A stretch of 64,000 bases of DNA from Mycolicibacterium sarraceniae (lineage in GTDB: Bacteria > Actinomycetota > Actinomycetes > Mycobacteriales > Mycobacteriaceae): assembly GCF_010731875.1 (NCBI RefSeq), contig NZ_AP022595.1, forward strand, positions 3,348,001-3,412,000, written 5' to 3'. The notes under the pieces are model-generated. The model ran no database searches and had not been told where the DNA came from. It was given only the letters and a program-made list of their open reading frames with translations. Made by a program: the position numbers and the translations under genes. Of the stretch, positions 18,244 to 26,931 are shown piece after piece. Position 1 is the first letter of the stretch; every line of letters begins with the position of its first letter.

Positions 18244-18830
18244 CAGCTCACCAGATACAGGAGTGGGAACAGGACGATCCACAGCAGGTCGACCAGGTGC
18301 CAGAAGCAACCGCCGCCCTCGATCACCGCGAGCCTGGTGGCCGACAGTTCAGTCCGCCGGGTCTGGGTGAACATCAGCACCAGGACGACGATCCCGATGC
18401 AGACGTGCAGCAGGTGCAGCCCGGTGAGGATGAAGTAGTACAGGTAGAAGTGGTTGGCGCCCGCGGTGTGTCCGGCACCGACCAGCAGCACGTATTCGCT
18501 GATCTTCAACGCCACGAACACCACACCGCAGCCGATAGCGATCACTAGGGCTCTCGCCGCGATCGCACCAGCACCTGTGCGAAGACCACCGATCGCCGCC
18601 ACTACGAATAGCGAGCTGGTCAGCAGCACCAGAGTGTTGACAAGCCCGATGTTGACGTGCAACGTCTTGCGGGCCGCGTCGAAAACCTCTGGTGTCGTTG
18701 ATCTTTCGACCATGAACGTGGCGAAGAACGCCGCGAACACCAGCATGTCGCCCAGCAGGAAAACCCAGGTGCCGGCTTCGCCGGGGATACGTCGTGTGTG
18801 AACTGGCACCGGTTCGCCGACTGCCGTCAT
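18243..18830 (-). CDS. Cytochrome c oxidase subunit III-like (NorE-type) protein
   Basis: 195 aa, five predicted transmembrane helices. The subunit III pattern is visible: WVFLLGDMLVFAAFFATFMV, an internal LVNTLVLLTSSLFVVAA helix, NHFYLYYFILTGLHLLHVCI with the conserved histidines, and a C-terminal GGCFWHLVDLLWIVLFPLLY. These proteins associate with haem-copper oxidases or NO reductases. ATG 18830 overlaps the preceding gene's stop by 4 bases; its own stop abuts the subunit IV gene. The operon is coherent although its first gene looks truncated. Confidence 0.85.
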   Translation of the reverse strand: MTAVGEPVPVHTRRIPGEAGTWVFLLGDMLVFAAFFATFMVERSTTPEVFDAARKTLHVNIGLVNTLVLLTSSLFVVAAIGGLRTGAGAIAARALVIAIGCGVVFVALKISEYVLLVGAGHTAGANHFYLYYFILTGLHLLHVCIGIVVLVLMFTQTRRTELSATRLAVIEGGGCFWHLVDLLWIVLFPLLYLVS

Positions 18831-19198
18831 TGCGCTTCAGCGAGCTGCTGGGCCTTGATGCCCCGGTTCAGTACGTAGGTTGTCGAGAACAGCCAGATCG
18901 TCAGTGCAGCACCCGGAATGTAGAACGCGAACACCCCGTGCCAGGCCAGCGGTCCGTCGTTGAACACCACGACCACACACCCAGGCACTGATAGCAGCGC
19001 CACCCAGAGGTTGAGGTAGCCGTACCAGCGCGGGAACGTCTGCGGCTCGGTGTTGTCGATGAACGACGCGATCGCCAAGGTGATGTTCTGCACGATGATC
19101 GTCCCGACGATGCCGATGAACATCAGCCAGAACACGTCATTGAGTGCCTGGGTGATGTCCGGTGGCCGGGTGTCGGGCCGGAATGCGGCGGCGGCCAT
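18827..19198 (-). CDS. Oxidase-associated membrane protein, probably 5'-truncated
   Basis: 123 aa from ATG 19198, with three hydrophobic segments including WLMFIGIVGTIIVQNITLAI and WVALLSVPGCVVVVFND. The same frame continues upstream for about 20 more convincing codons (LSQLFAATIFVPALLFPFLI) to about 19262 without any ATG, GTG or TTG before a stop near 19300. So the real N-terminus, with at least part of the first membrane helix, appears deleted where the acyl-CoA oxidase gene now ends. A shortened protein could still be made. The function is unknown; it is coupled to the subunit III-like gene. Confidence 0.6.
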   Translation of the reverse strand: MAAAAFRPDTRPPDITQALNDVFWLMFIGIVGTIIVQNITLAIASFIDNTEPQTFPRWYGYLNLWVALLSVPGCVVVVFNDGPLAWHGVFAFYIPGAALTIWLFSTTYVLNRGIKAQQLAEAQ

Positions 19199-19300
19199 GA
19201 TCAGGAACGGAAATAGCAGTGCCGGAACGAAAATCGTAGCGGCGAACAGCTGGCTCAGCGCCCTAGTTTTGTCAAAATTGTCAAAATGGGTGGCGAATTG

Positions 19301-21214
19301 TCAGACCAGTTGCTCCGGGTTCAGCATCTCCGCGTAACGCAGCTGCTCCGGGACCCCGAAGCCGTCGACCAGCAGTTCAGCGTACGGGCGCAGCGCCCGG
19401 CACCGCTCGTTGATACCGCGGATGACAGCCTTGGCCCGTTCGGTGGACAGGTAGCGGTGCTCGATGAACCAGGCCTTGTTCTCCTCGATCACCGACAATG
19501 CGTACAGGTCACACACCAGTCCGAGGATCTCGCGGGCCTGCTCGTCTTCGCAGGCGTCGACGCCGGCCACGAATGCCTCGAGCACCACCCGGTCGATATG
19601 CGCCTTGGCGGTGTCCAACACGTGATCCTGCACCGAGTTGAATGCGTCGAACGCCGACATCTCCTTGGCCTTGCCCTGCAGCCGCCGCGCCACCGACGAG
19701 AGCAGATACTGCTCGCGGTCCTCGAACATCTTCACCTGAGTGCCGCGGTTGAAGAGGCTGCCTTCCTCCTCACTGTCCTGGCGGGCGTCGAGAATCCGTT
19801 GCATGATCGCCTCGGCCGCAGTCCTTTTCAGCACCCGGTCACCGGCGACGTTGGCGGCGAATCGCACCCACTCCACCGGGCTCATGCCCTTGATGTCGTC
19901 GGCGTAGGCCGTCAGCAGTTCCTTGGCCACCAGCTGTGTCAAAACGTGGTTGTCACCCTCGAAGGTGGTGAACACGTCGGTGTCGGCACGCAGCGCGATC
20001 AGCCGATTCTCGGCGAGATAGCCTGCGCCACCGCAGGCTTCGCGAGCCTCCTGGATCGCCGCGCTGGCATGCCAGGTGTTGGCCGCTTTCAGCCCGGCGG
20101 CCCGGGATTCCAGCTCGCGCTGCTCTTCGGCATCGGGATTGTCCGAGGTCTGCACCTCGTGAAGCTTGGCCACCAATTCGTTCTGGGCGAACTGCAGCGC
20201 GTACGAGCGGGCGATCAGCGGGAACAATCGGCGCTGATGCACCAGGTAGTCCATGATCAGCACTTCGCCTTCGCCGTCCGGGGCGCTGAACTGCTTGCGC
20301 TCCAACGCATATCGCACCGCGATGTCCAGGGCCACCCGCGCCGCCGCGCCCGCGCTGCCGCCCACGGTGACCCGGCCGCGGATCAGCGTGCCCAGCATCG
20401 TGAAAAACCGCCGGCCGGAGTTTTCGATCGGCGAGGAGTAGGTGCCGTCGGCGGCGACGTCAGCGTATTTGTTCAGCAGGTTCTCTCGCGGAACGCGGAC
20501 GTTGTCGAATGTGATCCGGCCGTTGTCGACGCCGGGCAGTCCGCCCTTGTAGTGGCAGTCCGAGGTGGTGATGCCCGGTAGGTCGGTGCCGTCCTCGTCG
20601 CGGATCGGCACCAGAAAACAGTGCACGCCGGGTGTTTCGCCGTCGGTGATCAGCTGAGCGAAGACTGCTGCCAATCGGGCTGTTTCGGCCGCGCCGCCGA
20701 TGTAGTCCTTGCGCGATGTCGGGGTGGGGGAGTTGATCACGAATTCTTCGGTGGCCGGGTCGTAGGTGGCCGTCGTCTCCAGTGACTGCACGTCGCTGCC
20801 GTGTCCGGTCTCCGTCATGGCAAAGCAGCCCAGCAGGTCCAGGTCGATGATGCGCTGCACGTAGGCCTTGTGGTGGCGTTCGGTGCCCAGGTTTTCGATC
20901 GCGCCTCCGAACAAGCCCCACTGGACCCCGGCCTTGACCATCAGCGACAGGTCGGACATCGCGAGCATCTCGATGCGGACCACCGCCGCGCCCACATCAC
21001 CGTTGCCGCCGTGCTCTTTTCGGAACCCGTCCTCGGCAGCGCCGGCGGCGGCCATGATCTTCATCTGCTCGGCGACTTTTGCCCGGGCGATTGCCGTGTT
21101 GGGCGTGTAGTGCGGCTTGAAGACCTCGGTGGAAAGTTCGGTGCGAACGCCGTTCTTGACATCTCGCCAGCGGCCATCGAGGGCGTCACGGAGATGCTCC
21201 GCAGTGGTGGTCAT
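19301..21214 (-). CDS. Acyl-CoA dehydrogenase/oxidase-like flavoprotein
   Basis: 637 aa from ATG 21214 (an in-frame ATG 48 bases upstream adds unrelated residues). The order of blocks is that of acyl-CoA oxidases and large FadE proteins: N-terminal helical domain, the FAD/beta-sheet region with GCFAMTETGHGSDVQSLETT and the RVPRENLL strand, the helical C domain (YALERKQFSAPD, AREACGGAGYLAENRLIAL, TFEGDNHVLTQLVAKELL), then an ACOX-type C-terminal domain. Predicted to desaturate an acyl-CoA in beta-oxidation. Monocistronic by spacing. Its end lies against the truncated oxidase-associated gene. Confidence 0.88.
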   Translation of the reverse strand: MTTTAEHLRDALDGRWRDVKNGVRTELSTEVFKPHYTPNTAIARAKVAEQMKIMAAAGAAEDGFRKEHGGNGDVGAAVVRIEMLAMSDLSLMVKAGVQWGLFGGAIENLGTERHHKAYVQRIIDLDLLGCFAMTETGHGSDVQSLETTATYDPATEEFVINSPTPTSRKDYIGGAAETARLAAVFAQLITDGETPGVHCFLVPIRDEDGTDLPGITTSDCHYKGGLPGVDNGRITFDNVRVPRENLLNKYADVAADGTYSSPIENSGRRFFTMLGTLIRGRVTVGGSAGAAARVALDIAVRYALERKQFSAPDGEGEVLIMDYLVHQRRLFPLIARSYALQFAQNELVAKLHEVQTSDNPDAEEQRELESRAAGLKAANTWHASAAIQEAREACGGAGYLAENRLIALRADTDVFTTFEGDNHVLTQLVAKELLTAYADDIKGMSPVEWVRFAANVAGDRVLKRTAAEAIMQRILDARQDSEEEGSLFNRGTQVKMFEDREQYLLSSVARRLQGKAKEMSAFDAFNSVQDHVLDTAKAHIDRVVLEAFVAGVDACEDEQAREILGLVCDLYALSVIEENKAWFIEHRYLSTERAKAVIRGINERCRALRPYAELLVDGFGVPEQLRYAEMLNPEQLV

Positions 21215-21307
21215 CCCCCGAACATATCCTTGCGGCTGCTTCCATAAACGTGGATGTGGCAAACACAGACCAACCTCAATGGATGTGAGCTGACGGGGTG
21301 GCGTTCA

Positions 21308-22052
21308 ATGGTCTACATGTCGGAGTCCGACGGGACCAGCACGCGCAAGCAAAAAGTCGGTTTGCCGCACGACAGACCATTCCCACGCCGATGTCACCGG
21401 AGGCTGGCTTCGTGCGGCGACGTTCGGCGCGATGGATGGTCTGGTCAGTAATTCGGCGCTGATCGCCGGGGTCGCGGCTGGCGCTGGGGCGCATACGGTC
21501 GTGCTCAGTGGGGTGGCCGGCCTGCTCGCGGGCGCGTTCTCGATGGCACTGGGCGAGTTTACGTCCGTCACGACGGCCAACGAACAGATCGAGTCCGAAG
21601 TGCGCGTGGAACGACGCTCCTTCACGCTCCATCCGCACGCCGAGCGGGTCGAACTCGTGGCCACGTTGATGGATATGGGGATGACCGAGGCGACCGCACG
21701 CAAGGCCACCGAGGAGATCCACCATGACGAGGACCGGGCGGTGAACTTCCACCTCGTGCAGGAGCTGGGTGTCAATCCGCAGGAGAAGCCATCGCCGGTG
21801 GTGGCGGCGATCTCGTCGTTCCTGATGTTTGCCGTCGCAGCGCTTGTTCCGCTGCTGCCGTACCTGCTCGGGTCGGAGTCGCTGTGGGTCGGCCTGGTGT
21901 GCAGCGCGGTCGGATTACTGGTGGCCGGTGCGGTGGCCGCCCGGTTCACGAAGGGGTCGATGTGGTTCGGCGCGGGACGGCAGATGGCGTTCGGGGCTGT
22001 TGCGATCGCGGCGACGTATCTAGTCGGAAATCTTGTCGAAGCGGTGCTCTGA
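21308..22052 (+). pseudogene. VIT/CCC1-family iron/manganese transporter gene with frameshift
   Basis: From ATG 21308 the frame reads a short hydrophilic leader (MVYMSESDGTSTRKQKV...LPHD). Near 21372-21381 the family sequence shifts by one base into DHSHADVTGGWLRAATFGAM and runs unbroken from there to 22052: DGLVSNSALIAGVAAGA, a hydrophilic loop rich in Glu/His (EEIHHDEDRAVNFH) and three C-terminal helices. Starting instead at ATG 21432 would remove the conserved TGGWLRAATFGAMDGL entry to helix 1. Either a real pseudogene or a sequencing slip. Members move Fe2+/Mn2+ across membranes. Confidence 0.75.
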
Positions 22053-22077
22053 GTCGGTCAGGTAATACGCTGACGCG

Positions 22078-22965
22078 GTGATTCGTAGCGTCGGGAAACT
22101 CGGCCCGCTCAAGGTTGCCGGGCTGGTGTTGTGGCGGCTGCGCTGGGACGTCGTATCGGTCTTGGCGGTTGCCGCCGCGCTGATACCGGTTCCCGATCCC
22201 ACCCAGATCGAATACGCCGCGTCCGTGCTGTCGGTGCTGGGTATCGGCGCCTCGGTGTTCATCGGCTTCCGCAACACCATTGCCTACAACCGGTGGTGGG
22301 AGGCCCGCACGTTGTGGGGCAACGTCATCATCAACTCCCGCGCCACCCACAACGGGTTGTCGTCGGTCGATTCCGGGGCACCCGAGATGGCTCCGATCCT
22401 GGATCGGATGCGCCGCCGCCAGGTCCGCTACGCCTGGCAGCTCGCCGCGGAGCTGCGCGGGGTCGCTCCAGTTGAGGGGGTCACCGATCTGACGCCGGAG
22501 GACCCGGCCGACGCGTCGGCCGTCGACTTGATGGCGGGCCAGGCTGTCGATATCCAGAAGTTGTCCGCGGACGGCAGTATCGACAATCAGGCCCGGGTGA
22601 TGCTGATGAGCGTCAACACCGCGTTGGTGAGCGCTCAGAGCGGGCTGGAACGCATCCGCAACGAGCCGATCCCGCTGCCCTACGATATCTTCATCCGCGC
22701 GGTGGCATGGTTCTTCGCGATCATGGCATTCAGCCGCCTGGACGGCTCCGCGCATCCCTTCGCCGGTATCGCGATCGGCCTGCTGCTGATGATCGTGTTC
22801 ATCGCCGCCGAGCGGATCGGGCATTTCATCGAACAGCCGATGAGTAACACCATTTTCGACATCGCGATGTATCGCTTCTGTGGCGTCATCACCGGCAACC
22901 TGCTGGGAGCCGGTCACCCGCTGGCTCAGCCTCGGGAAGGTCCGAGAGCCACTGTTTGGATGTGA
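22078..22965 (+). CDS. Bestrophin-family (YneE-like) channel protein
   Basis: 295 aa. The family hallmark FIGFRNTIAYNRWWEARTLWG (about residues 61-81) and a helical core with two further membrane segments (VAWFFAIMAFSRLDG and IAIGLLLMIVFIAAERIGH, FIEQPMSNTIFD) are visible. Bacterial bestrophins form pentameric ion channels. GTG 22078 lies 25 bases after the VIT-like gene, so the two may be co-transcribed. The C-terminal tail is short and uncharacterised. Confidence 0.87.
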   Translation: MIRSVGKLGPLKVAGLVLWRLRWDVVSVLAVAAALIPVPDPTQIEYAASVLSVLGIGASVFIGFRNTIAYNRWWEARTLWGNVIINSRATHNGLSSVDSGAPEMAPILDRMRRRQVRYAWQLAAELRGVAPVEGVTDLTPEDPADASAVDLMAGQAVDIQKLSADGSIDNQARVMLMSVNTALVSAQSGLERIRNEPIPLPYDIFIRAVAWFFAIMAFSRLDGSAHPFAGIAIGLLLMIVFIAAERIGHFIEQPMSNTIFDIAMYRFCGVITGNLLGAGHPLAQPREGPRATVWM

Positions 22966-22969
22966 GTGC

Positions 22970-23442
22970 TCAACGGCACTGCGCGACAATGGTTTCAGCG
23001 AACCGCTCGATCGGCCCGCGGTAACGCTCGCCGCTGACGAAGGTGTGGGCGGCGCCGCCGAATCGCAGGAAGCTGTAGGCGGCTGAGGCCACCCCCCGTT
23101 CGACGGGCGCGGCCTTCATCACCGTCTCGGTGATCAGTGTGTTGTTGATGCCGATGAACAATCCGGCGACCACCACGCAGGCCGCCAGAATCGTTTTCTC
23201 ATCGGTGAATACCGCCATCACGGCCAGCAGCATGGAGAAGCAGAGCAGGTTGATCACCAGCACCCGCACGGTGCCGAAGCGATGCTGCAGTCGCGGGGCC
23301 ACCACCACCGAGGTGAACGCCAGGCACAGACCTCAGCCGAAGAAGATCAGCCCCGGTGCCGCAGTGCCCGGAAGGCCGATGCCCATAAACGCCACAACGG
23401 ACGCAATGGCGACGGCCCAGACGGCCTTGGGTTGACGCCACA
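22970..23442 (-). pseudogene. MFS efflux transporter pseudogene downstream of marR
   Basis: Starts like a 12-helix MFS drug exporter (MWRQPKAVWAVAIASVVAFM), then jumps after GIGLPGTAAP to what should be a much later segment, GLIFFG, where a TGA replaces an expected Trp. It continues GLCLAFTSVVVAPRLQHRFG, LFIGINNTLITETVMKAAPV and ASAAYSFLRFGGAA, after which the sequence is unrelated up to the stop at 22970. About 200 codons are missing internally and the last helices are lost. It lies 18 bases behind marR in the same direction, the classical regulator-pump layout. Confidence 0.82.
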
Positions 23443-23460
23443 TGAGTGGCTCACTCCTAA

Positions 23461-23928
23461 CTATTGGTTGTCGAGGTCATCCAGCAGGCGATGCAATGCC
23501 CCCACGGCGGCCGACAGAATTTCGCGGTCCTCGTCGGAGAGCCGCGCGATACGCGGATCGATCACTGCGGCGCGGTCGGCGCGGACCTGGGCCAGGATCG
23601 TCCGGCCCCTTCCGGTGATGCGGATGCGGACGGCACGCGCATCGTCGGGATCGGGGGTGCGGTCCACCAGGCCGGCGTCCTCCAGGCGGCGGACCTGGGT
23701 GGTCATCGTTGGCTGGGAGCAGTGGTCGAGTTCGGCCAGATCGGAAATCCGGGCTTCGCCCTGGTCGTCGATGGTGCCGAGCAGCCGGGCCTGCGCCCAG
23801 GGCAGCGGTAGTCTGATGCGCTGGGTTGCCAGCCGGTTCAGCCGTGCGATGACGCCGAGCAGATCGGATCCCAAGCCGGATACGGCGCCGGGGGGTTCCT
23901 CGGTGGGCTGCGGACTCATGCATCCCAT
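23461..23928 (-). CDS. MarR-family transcriptional regulator
   Basis: 155 aa winged-helix protein. Seen: LLGTIDDQGEARISDLAELD, the recognition helix CSQPTMTTQVRRLEDAGLVD (about residues 68-87) and the wing DPDDARAVRIRITGRGR. MarR proteins bind palindromes as dimers and release on small ligands. ATG 23928 is close to a predicted -10, so translation may be near-leaderless; ATG 23919 is an alternative. A perfect palindrome precedes the gene. The pump gene it would control is destroyed, leaving an orphan regulator. Confidence 0.9.
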   Translation of the reverse strand: MGCMSPQPTEEPPGAVSGLGSDLLGVIARLNRLATQRIRLPLPWAQARLLGTIDDQGEARISDLAELDHCSQPTMTTQVRRLEDAGLVDRTPDPDDARAVRIRITGRGRTILAQVRADRAAVIDPRIARLSDEDREILSAAVGALHRLLDDLDNQ

Positions 23929-23932
23929 ATTT

Positions 23933-23949
23933 ACATAGAAATACTATGT
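23933..23949. promoter_or_regulatory. MarR-type operator
   Basis: Perfect inverted repeat ACATAG-AAATA-CTATGT, five bases upstream of the marR start. On the minus strand it contains TAGTAT, a plausible -10, so a bound dimer would block RNA polymerase. The size and AT-rich core match known MarR sites. Confidence 0.7.
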
Positions 23950-24052
23950 TGTCGCCCTCGGTGAGGTGGCCTTTCGCAGAGCATGCCCACAGCCGACCTG
24001 GTGGCCGCAGGTCGAACCGGTTGCCCGGCCCAATGGCTGGCAGAATCAGGTG

Positions 24053-26104
24053 ATGACCGCGACGAGACCGGAGGCCCCTGCGCGGCAGCCCTCCGGACCG
24101 TCGGTGGATCGCCGGCGAACTGGCTCGCTGTCGCCGGTGGAGATGGCGCAGGCCGCCGTGATGGCCGCGCTTGCTGCCGCACTGTCGATTATTTCCGTCG
24201 TCGTGCCGTTTGCCGGGGGACTGTCACTACTCACCACGGTCCCGATGGGACTGCTCGGCTACCGCTACCGCCTGCGGGTACTGGTCGCCGCGACGTTCGC
24301 GGCCAGCGTCGTGGCGTTCCTGATCGCCGGCGTGAGCGGGTTGATGGTGGTGGTCAACTGCGCCTACGTGGGTGGGCTGGCTGGCATCATGAAGCGCCGC
24401 GGGCGCGGCACCCCGACCGTCATCGCGGTGGGTTTGGTGGCCGGGGTGATCTTCGGTCTCTTCATCATCGCCGCGCTGACCGTTCTGGTGCGGCTGCGCA
24501 CCCTGACCTTCTCGGCGATGACCGCCAACTTTGACGGCGTCGTCTCGGTGGTGTCGCACTTCGAGCCGTTCCGGCCGGCGGCACAGGATGCCCGGCATCT
24601 CTTTGGCCTTGCGCTGCAGTACTGGCCGTTGCTGTTGATGGTCTACGCGATGTTCTCGATCATGATCGTCACCCTGGTCGGGTGGTGGGCACTGTCGCGG
24701 GTGCTGGGTCGGCTCAGCGGCATCCCGGATGTGCACAAGCTCGAGACACCCGACGAAATTGGGCCGGTAGCACCGGTTCCGGTGCGGCTGGTCGACGCCC
24801 GGTTCCGCTATCCCAATGCCACGCACGATGCGCTGAGGCCGCTGAGCCTGACCGTCGACGCGGGGGAGGACGTGGCGATCACCGGTGCGAACGGCTCGGG
24901 GAAGACCACGCTGATGCTGCTGCTGTCGGGGCGTGACCCCACCTCCGGCTCGATCGAGCGCCCTGGCGCCGTCGGGCTGGGCCAACTGGGCGGGACGGCG
25001 GTCATCCTGCAGCATCCCGAAAGTCAGGTCCTGGGAACGCGAGTCGCCGACGACGTCGTCTGGGGTCTGCCGCCGGGAACAGAAACCGATGTCGCGGAGC
25101 TGCTCAGCGAGGTCGGCCTGACGGGTATGGAAGAACGTGACACCGGCGGGTTATCCGGTGGCGAGTTGCAGCGACTGGCGGTGGCTGCGGCACTGGCCCG
25201 CCGGCCGTCGCTGCTGATCGCCGACGAGGTCACAAGCATGGTCGACCAGCGCGGGCGGGAGGCGCTGCTCGCGGTGCTGTCCGGGCTCACCGAACGTCAC
25301 CAGATGGCGTTGGTGCAGATCACTCACTACAACAACGAGGCCGAGGCTGCCGACCGGATCGTCCAACTCAGCGAATCGCAGGACAACACACACTTGGTCG
25401 AGAGCACTGCTGCGCCTGCGCCAACGGTGAGCGTCGCGCCCCGCGCGGCGGAGCCGGTGCTGCAGCTCGACCACGTCGGGCACGAATATGCCAGCGGCAC
25501 ACCGTGGGCCAAGCCCGCCCTGAGTGACGTCGCCTTCACCGTCCATGAGGGCGAGGGCCTGCTCATCCACGGTGGCAATGGTTCGGGCAAGTCCACCCTG
25601 GCCTGGATCATGGCCGGGCTGACCACACCCACCACGGGCTCCTGCCTGGTGCGCGGGCGCCCTGCGACGGAATGCGTGGGTGAGGTCGCGATCGCGTTCC
25701 AAGCCGCTCGGTTGCAGCTGATGCGCGGCCGGGTCGACACCGAAGTTGCTTCGGCTGCCGGGTTTTCCCATCGCGACCGTACTCGGGTGGTCGCCGCGTT
25801 GGCGAAGGTCGGCCTGGACGCCTCACTGGCCAGGCGCCGGATCGACCAGCTCTCCGGAGGTCAGATGCGCCGCGTGGTGATCGCCGGGCTACTGGCCCGC
25901 TCACCTCAGGCGCTGATCCTCGACGAGCCGTTGGCTGGGCTGGACGCCGCCAGCCAGCGCGGTCTGCTGCGGCTGCTGACCGATCTGCGCCGCAACAGTG
26001 GCCTTACGGTCGTGGTGATCTCACACGACTTCGTCGGCCTGGAAGAACTGTGCCCGCGCACCCTGCATCTGCGCGACGGCGTGCTGACCGAGGATCCGTC
26101 ATGA
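24053..26104 (+). CDS. ECF-type ABC transporter: membrane domain fused to two ATPase domains
   Basis: 683 aa. Residues about 30-230 carry five to six hydrophobic helices (substrate-capture-like). Two ATP-binding domains follow. The first has Walker [10 protein letters not shown] near 277-285, signature [20 protein letters not shown] and [12 protein letters not shown]. The second has Walker [10 protein letters not shown] near 507, signature [20 protein letters not shown] and [11 protein letters not shown]. This fusion plus the next gene equals an energy-coupling-factor importer for a vitamin or metal. ATG 24053 is chosen because the frame upstream has no family sequence. Similar to M. tuberculosis Rv2326c. 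The substrate is unknown. Confidence 0.9.
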   Translation: MTATRPEAPARQPSGPSVDRRRTGSLSPVEMAQAAVMAALAAALSIISVVVPFAGGLSLLTTVPMGLLGYRYRLRVLVAATFAASVVAFLIAGVSGLMVVVNCAYVGGLAGIMKRRGRGTPTVIAVGLVAGVIFGLFIIAALTVLVRLRTLTFSAMTANFDGVVSVVSHFEPFRPAAQDARHLFGLALQYWPLLLMVYAMFSIMIVTLVGWWALSRVLGRLSGIPDVHKLETPDEIGPVAPVPVRLVDARFRYPNATHDALRPLSLTVDAGEDVAITGANGSGKTTLMLLLSGRDPTSGSIERPGAVGLGQLGGTAVILQHPESQVLGTRVADDVVWGLPPGTETDVAELLSEVGLTGMEERDTGGLSGGELQRLAVAAALARRPSLLIADEVTSMVDQRGREALLAVLSGLTERHQMALVQITHYNNEAEAADRIVQLSESQDNTHLVESTAAPAPTVSVAPRAAEPVLQLDHVGHEYASGTPWAKPALSDVAFTVHEGEGLLIHGGNGSGKSTLAWIMAGLTTPTTGSCLVRGRPATECVGEVAIAFQAARLQLMRGRVDTEVASAAGFSHRDRTRVVAALAKVGLDASLARRRIDQLSGGQMRRVVIAGLLARSPQALILDEPLAGLDAASQRGLLRLLTDLRRNSGLTVVVISHDFVGLEELCPRTLHLRDGVLTEDPS

Positions 26105-26931
26105 CGACGGCACGCCAACCCCGCCCGGTGGTACTGCTGCGCCCGGTGCCCGGCACCTCAGTGATCCACGAGCTGTGGGCGGGCACCAAAATAATAGTGG
26201 TCCTGGCGTTTTCGGCCCTGATGGCGTTTTACCCGGACTGGGTGCCGCTGGCCCTCGTCGCGATCCTCATCGGCATCGCGATTCGGCTGGCACGCATCCC
26301 GCGCGGGGTCGTACCGTCGGTGCCCAGGTGGCTGTGGCTTCTGCTGTTGTTGGGTGCGGTCACCGCTACGATCGGCGGCGGCGCTCCGGAAGTGCACCTG
26401 GGGTCATACGGCATCGCGTTCGGCGGACTCCTCAAATTCGTCCGCATCACCGTGGTGTCGGTCGTGCTATTGGCGCTGGGCATGTTGGTGTCCTGGACGA
26501 CGAACGTCGCCGATGTCGCGCCTGCCGTCGCTCGACTCGGCCGGCCGCTGAAGGTGTTACGCATCCCGGTCGACGACTGGGCGGTGGCACTGGCCCTGTC
26601 GCTGCGGGCTTTTCCGATGCTGCTCGAGGAATTCCGGTTGCTCCACGCCGCGCGTCGATTGCGTCCGCGGCCGGTGCTGAACAGCCGACGGGCTGGGCGC
26701 CGGCGGTGGGCCATCGAGATGGTGGATCTTATGGCAGCCGGCATCACGGTCGCGCTGCGCCGTGCTGATGAGATGGGCGATGCGATCACCGCACGCGGTG
26801 GGACAGGCCTGATTTCGGCGGCACCGTCCGGCCCGCGACGGGCTGACTGGGTGGTGCTGACGATCTCGGCGGTGGTGTGTGCGGTCTCGGTGCTTCTGCA
26901 GGTGACGGTGCTGGCGGGCGGCGGTATCTAG
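26101..26931 (+). CDS. ecfT: ECF transporter transmembrane component EcfT
   Basis: 276 aa, with five or so hydrophobic segments and the CbiQ/EcfT coupling motifs: [20 protein letters not shown] (the A-R-x-R pattern) and a second Arg-containing GDAITARGG near the C-terminus. These short motifs couple the membrane part to the ATPases. ATG 26101 overlaps the ATPase stop by 4 bases (ATGA). The gene ends convergently with uspC, their stop codons overlapping. Matches the Rv2325c position. Confidence 0.88.
   Translation: MTTARQPRPVVLLRPVPGTSVIHELWAGTKIIVVLAFSALMAFYPDWVPLALVAILIGIAIRLARIPRGVVPSVPRWLWLLLLLGAVTATIGGGAPEVHLGSYGIAFGGLLKFVRITVVSVVLLALGMLVSWTTNVADVAPAVARLGRPLKVLRIPVDDWAVALALSLRAFPMLLEEFRLLHAARRLRPRPVLNSRRAGRRRWAIEMVDLMAAGITVALRRADEMGDAITARGGTGLISAAPSGPRRADWVVLTISAVVCAVSVLLQVTVLAGGGI

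Noticed and set aside
19286..20581. 431-codon open frame antisense to the acyl-CoA oxidase gene
   Set aside because: No domain pattern and low-complexity composition; the minus-strand flavoprotein is convincing.
21432..22052. VIT-like gene as intact from ATG 21432
   Set aside because: This start omits the conserved TGGWLRAATFGAMDGL segment, which is encoded just upstream in the same frame without any start codon; called a frameshifted gene instead.
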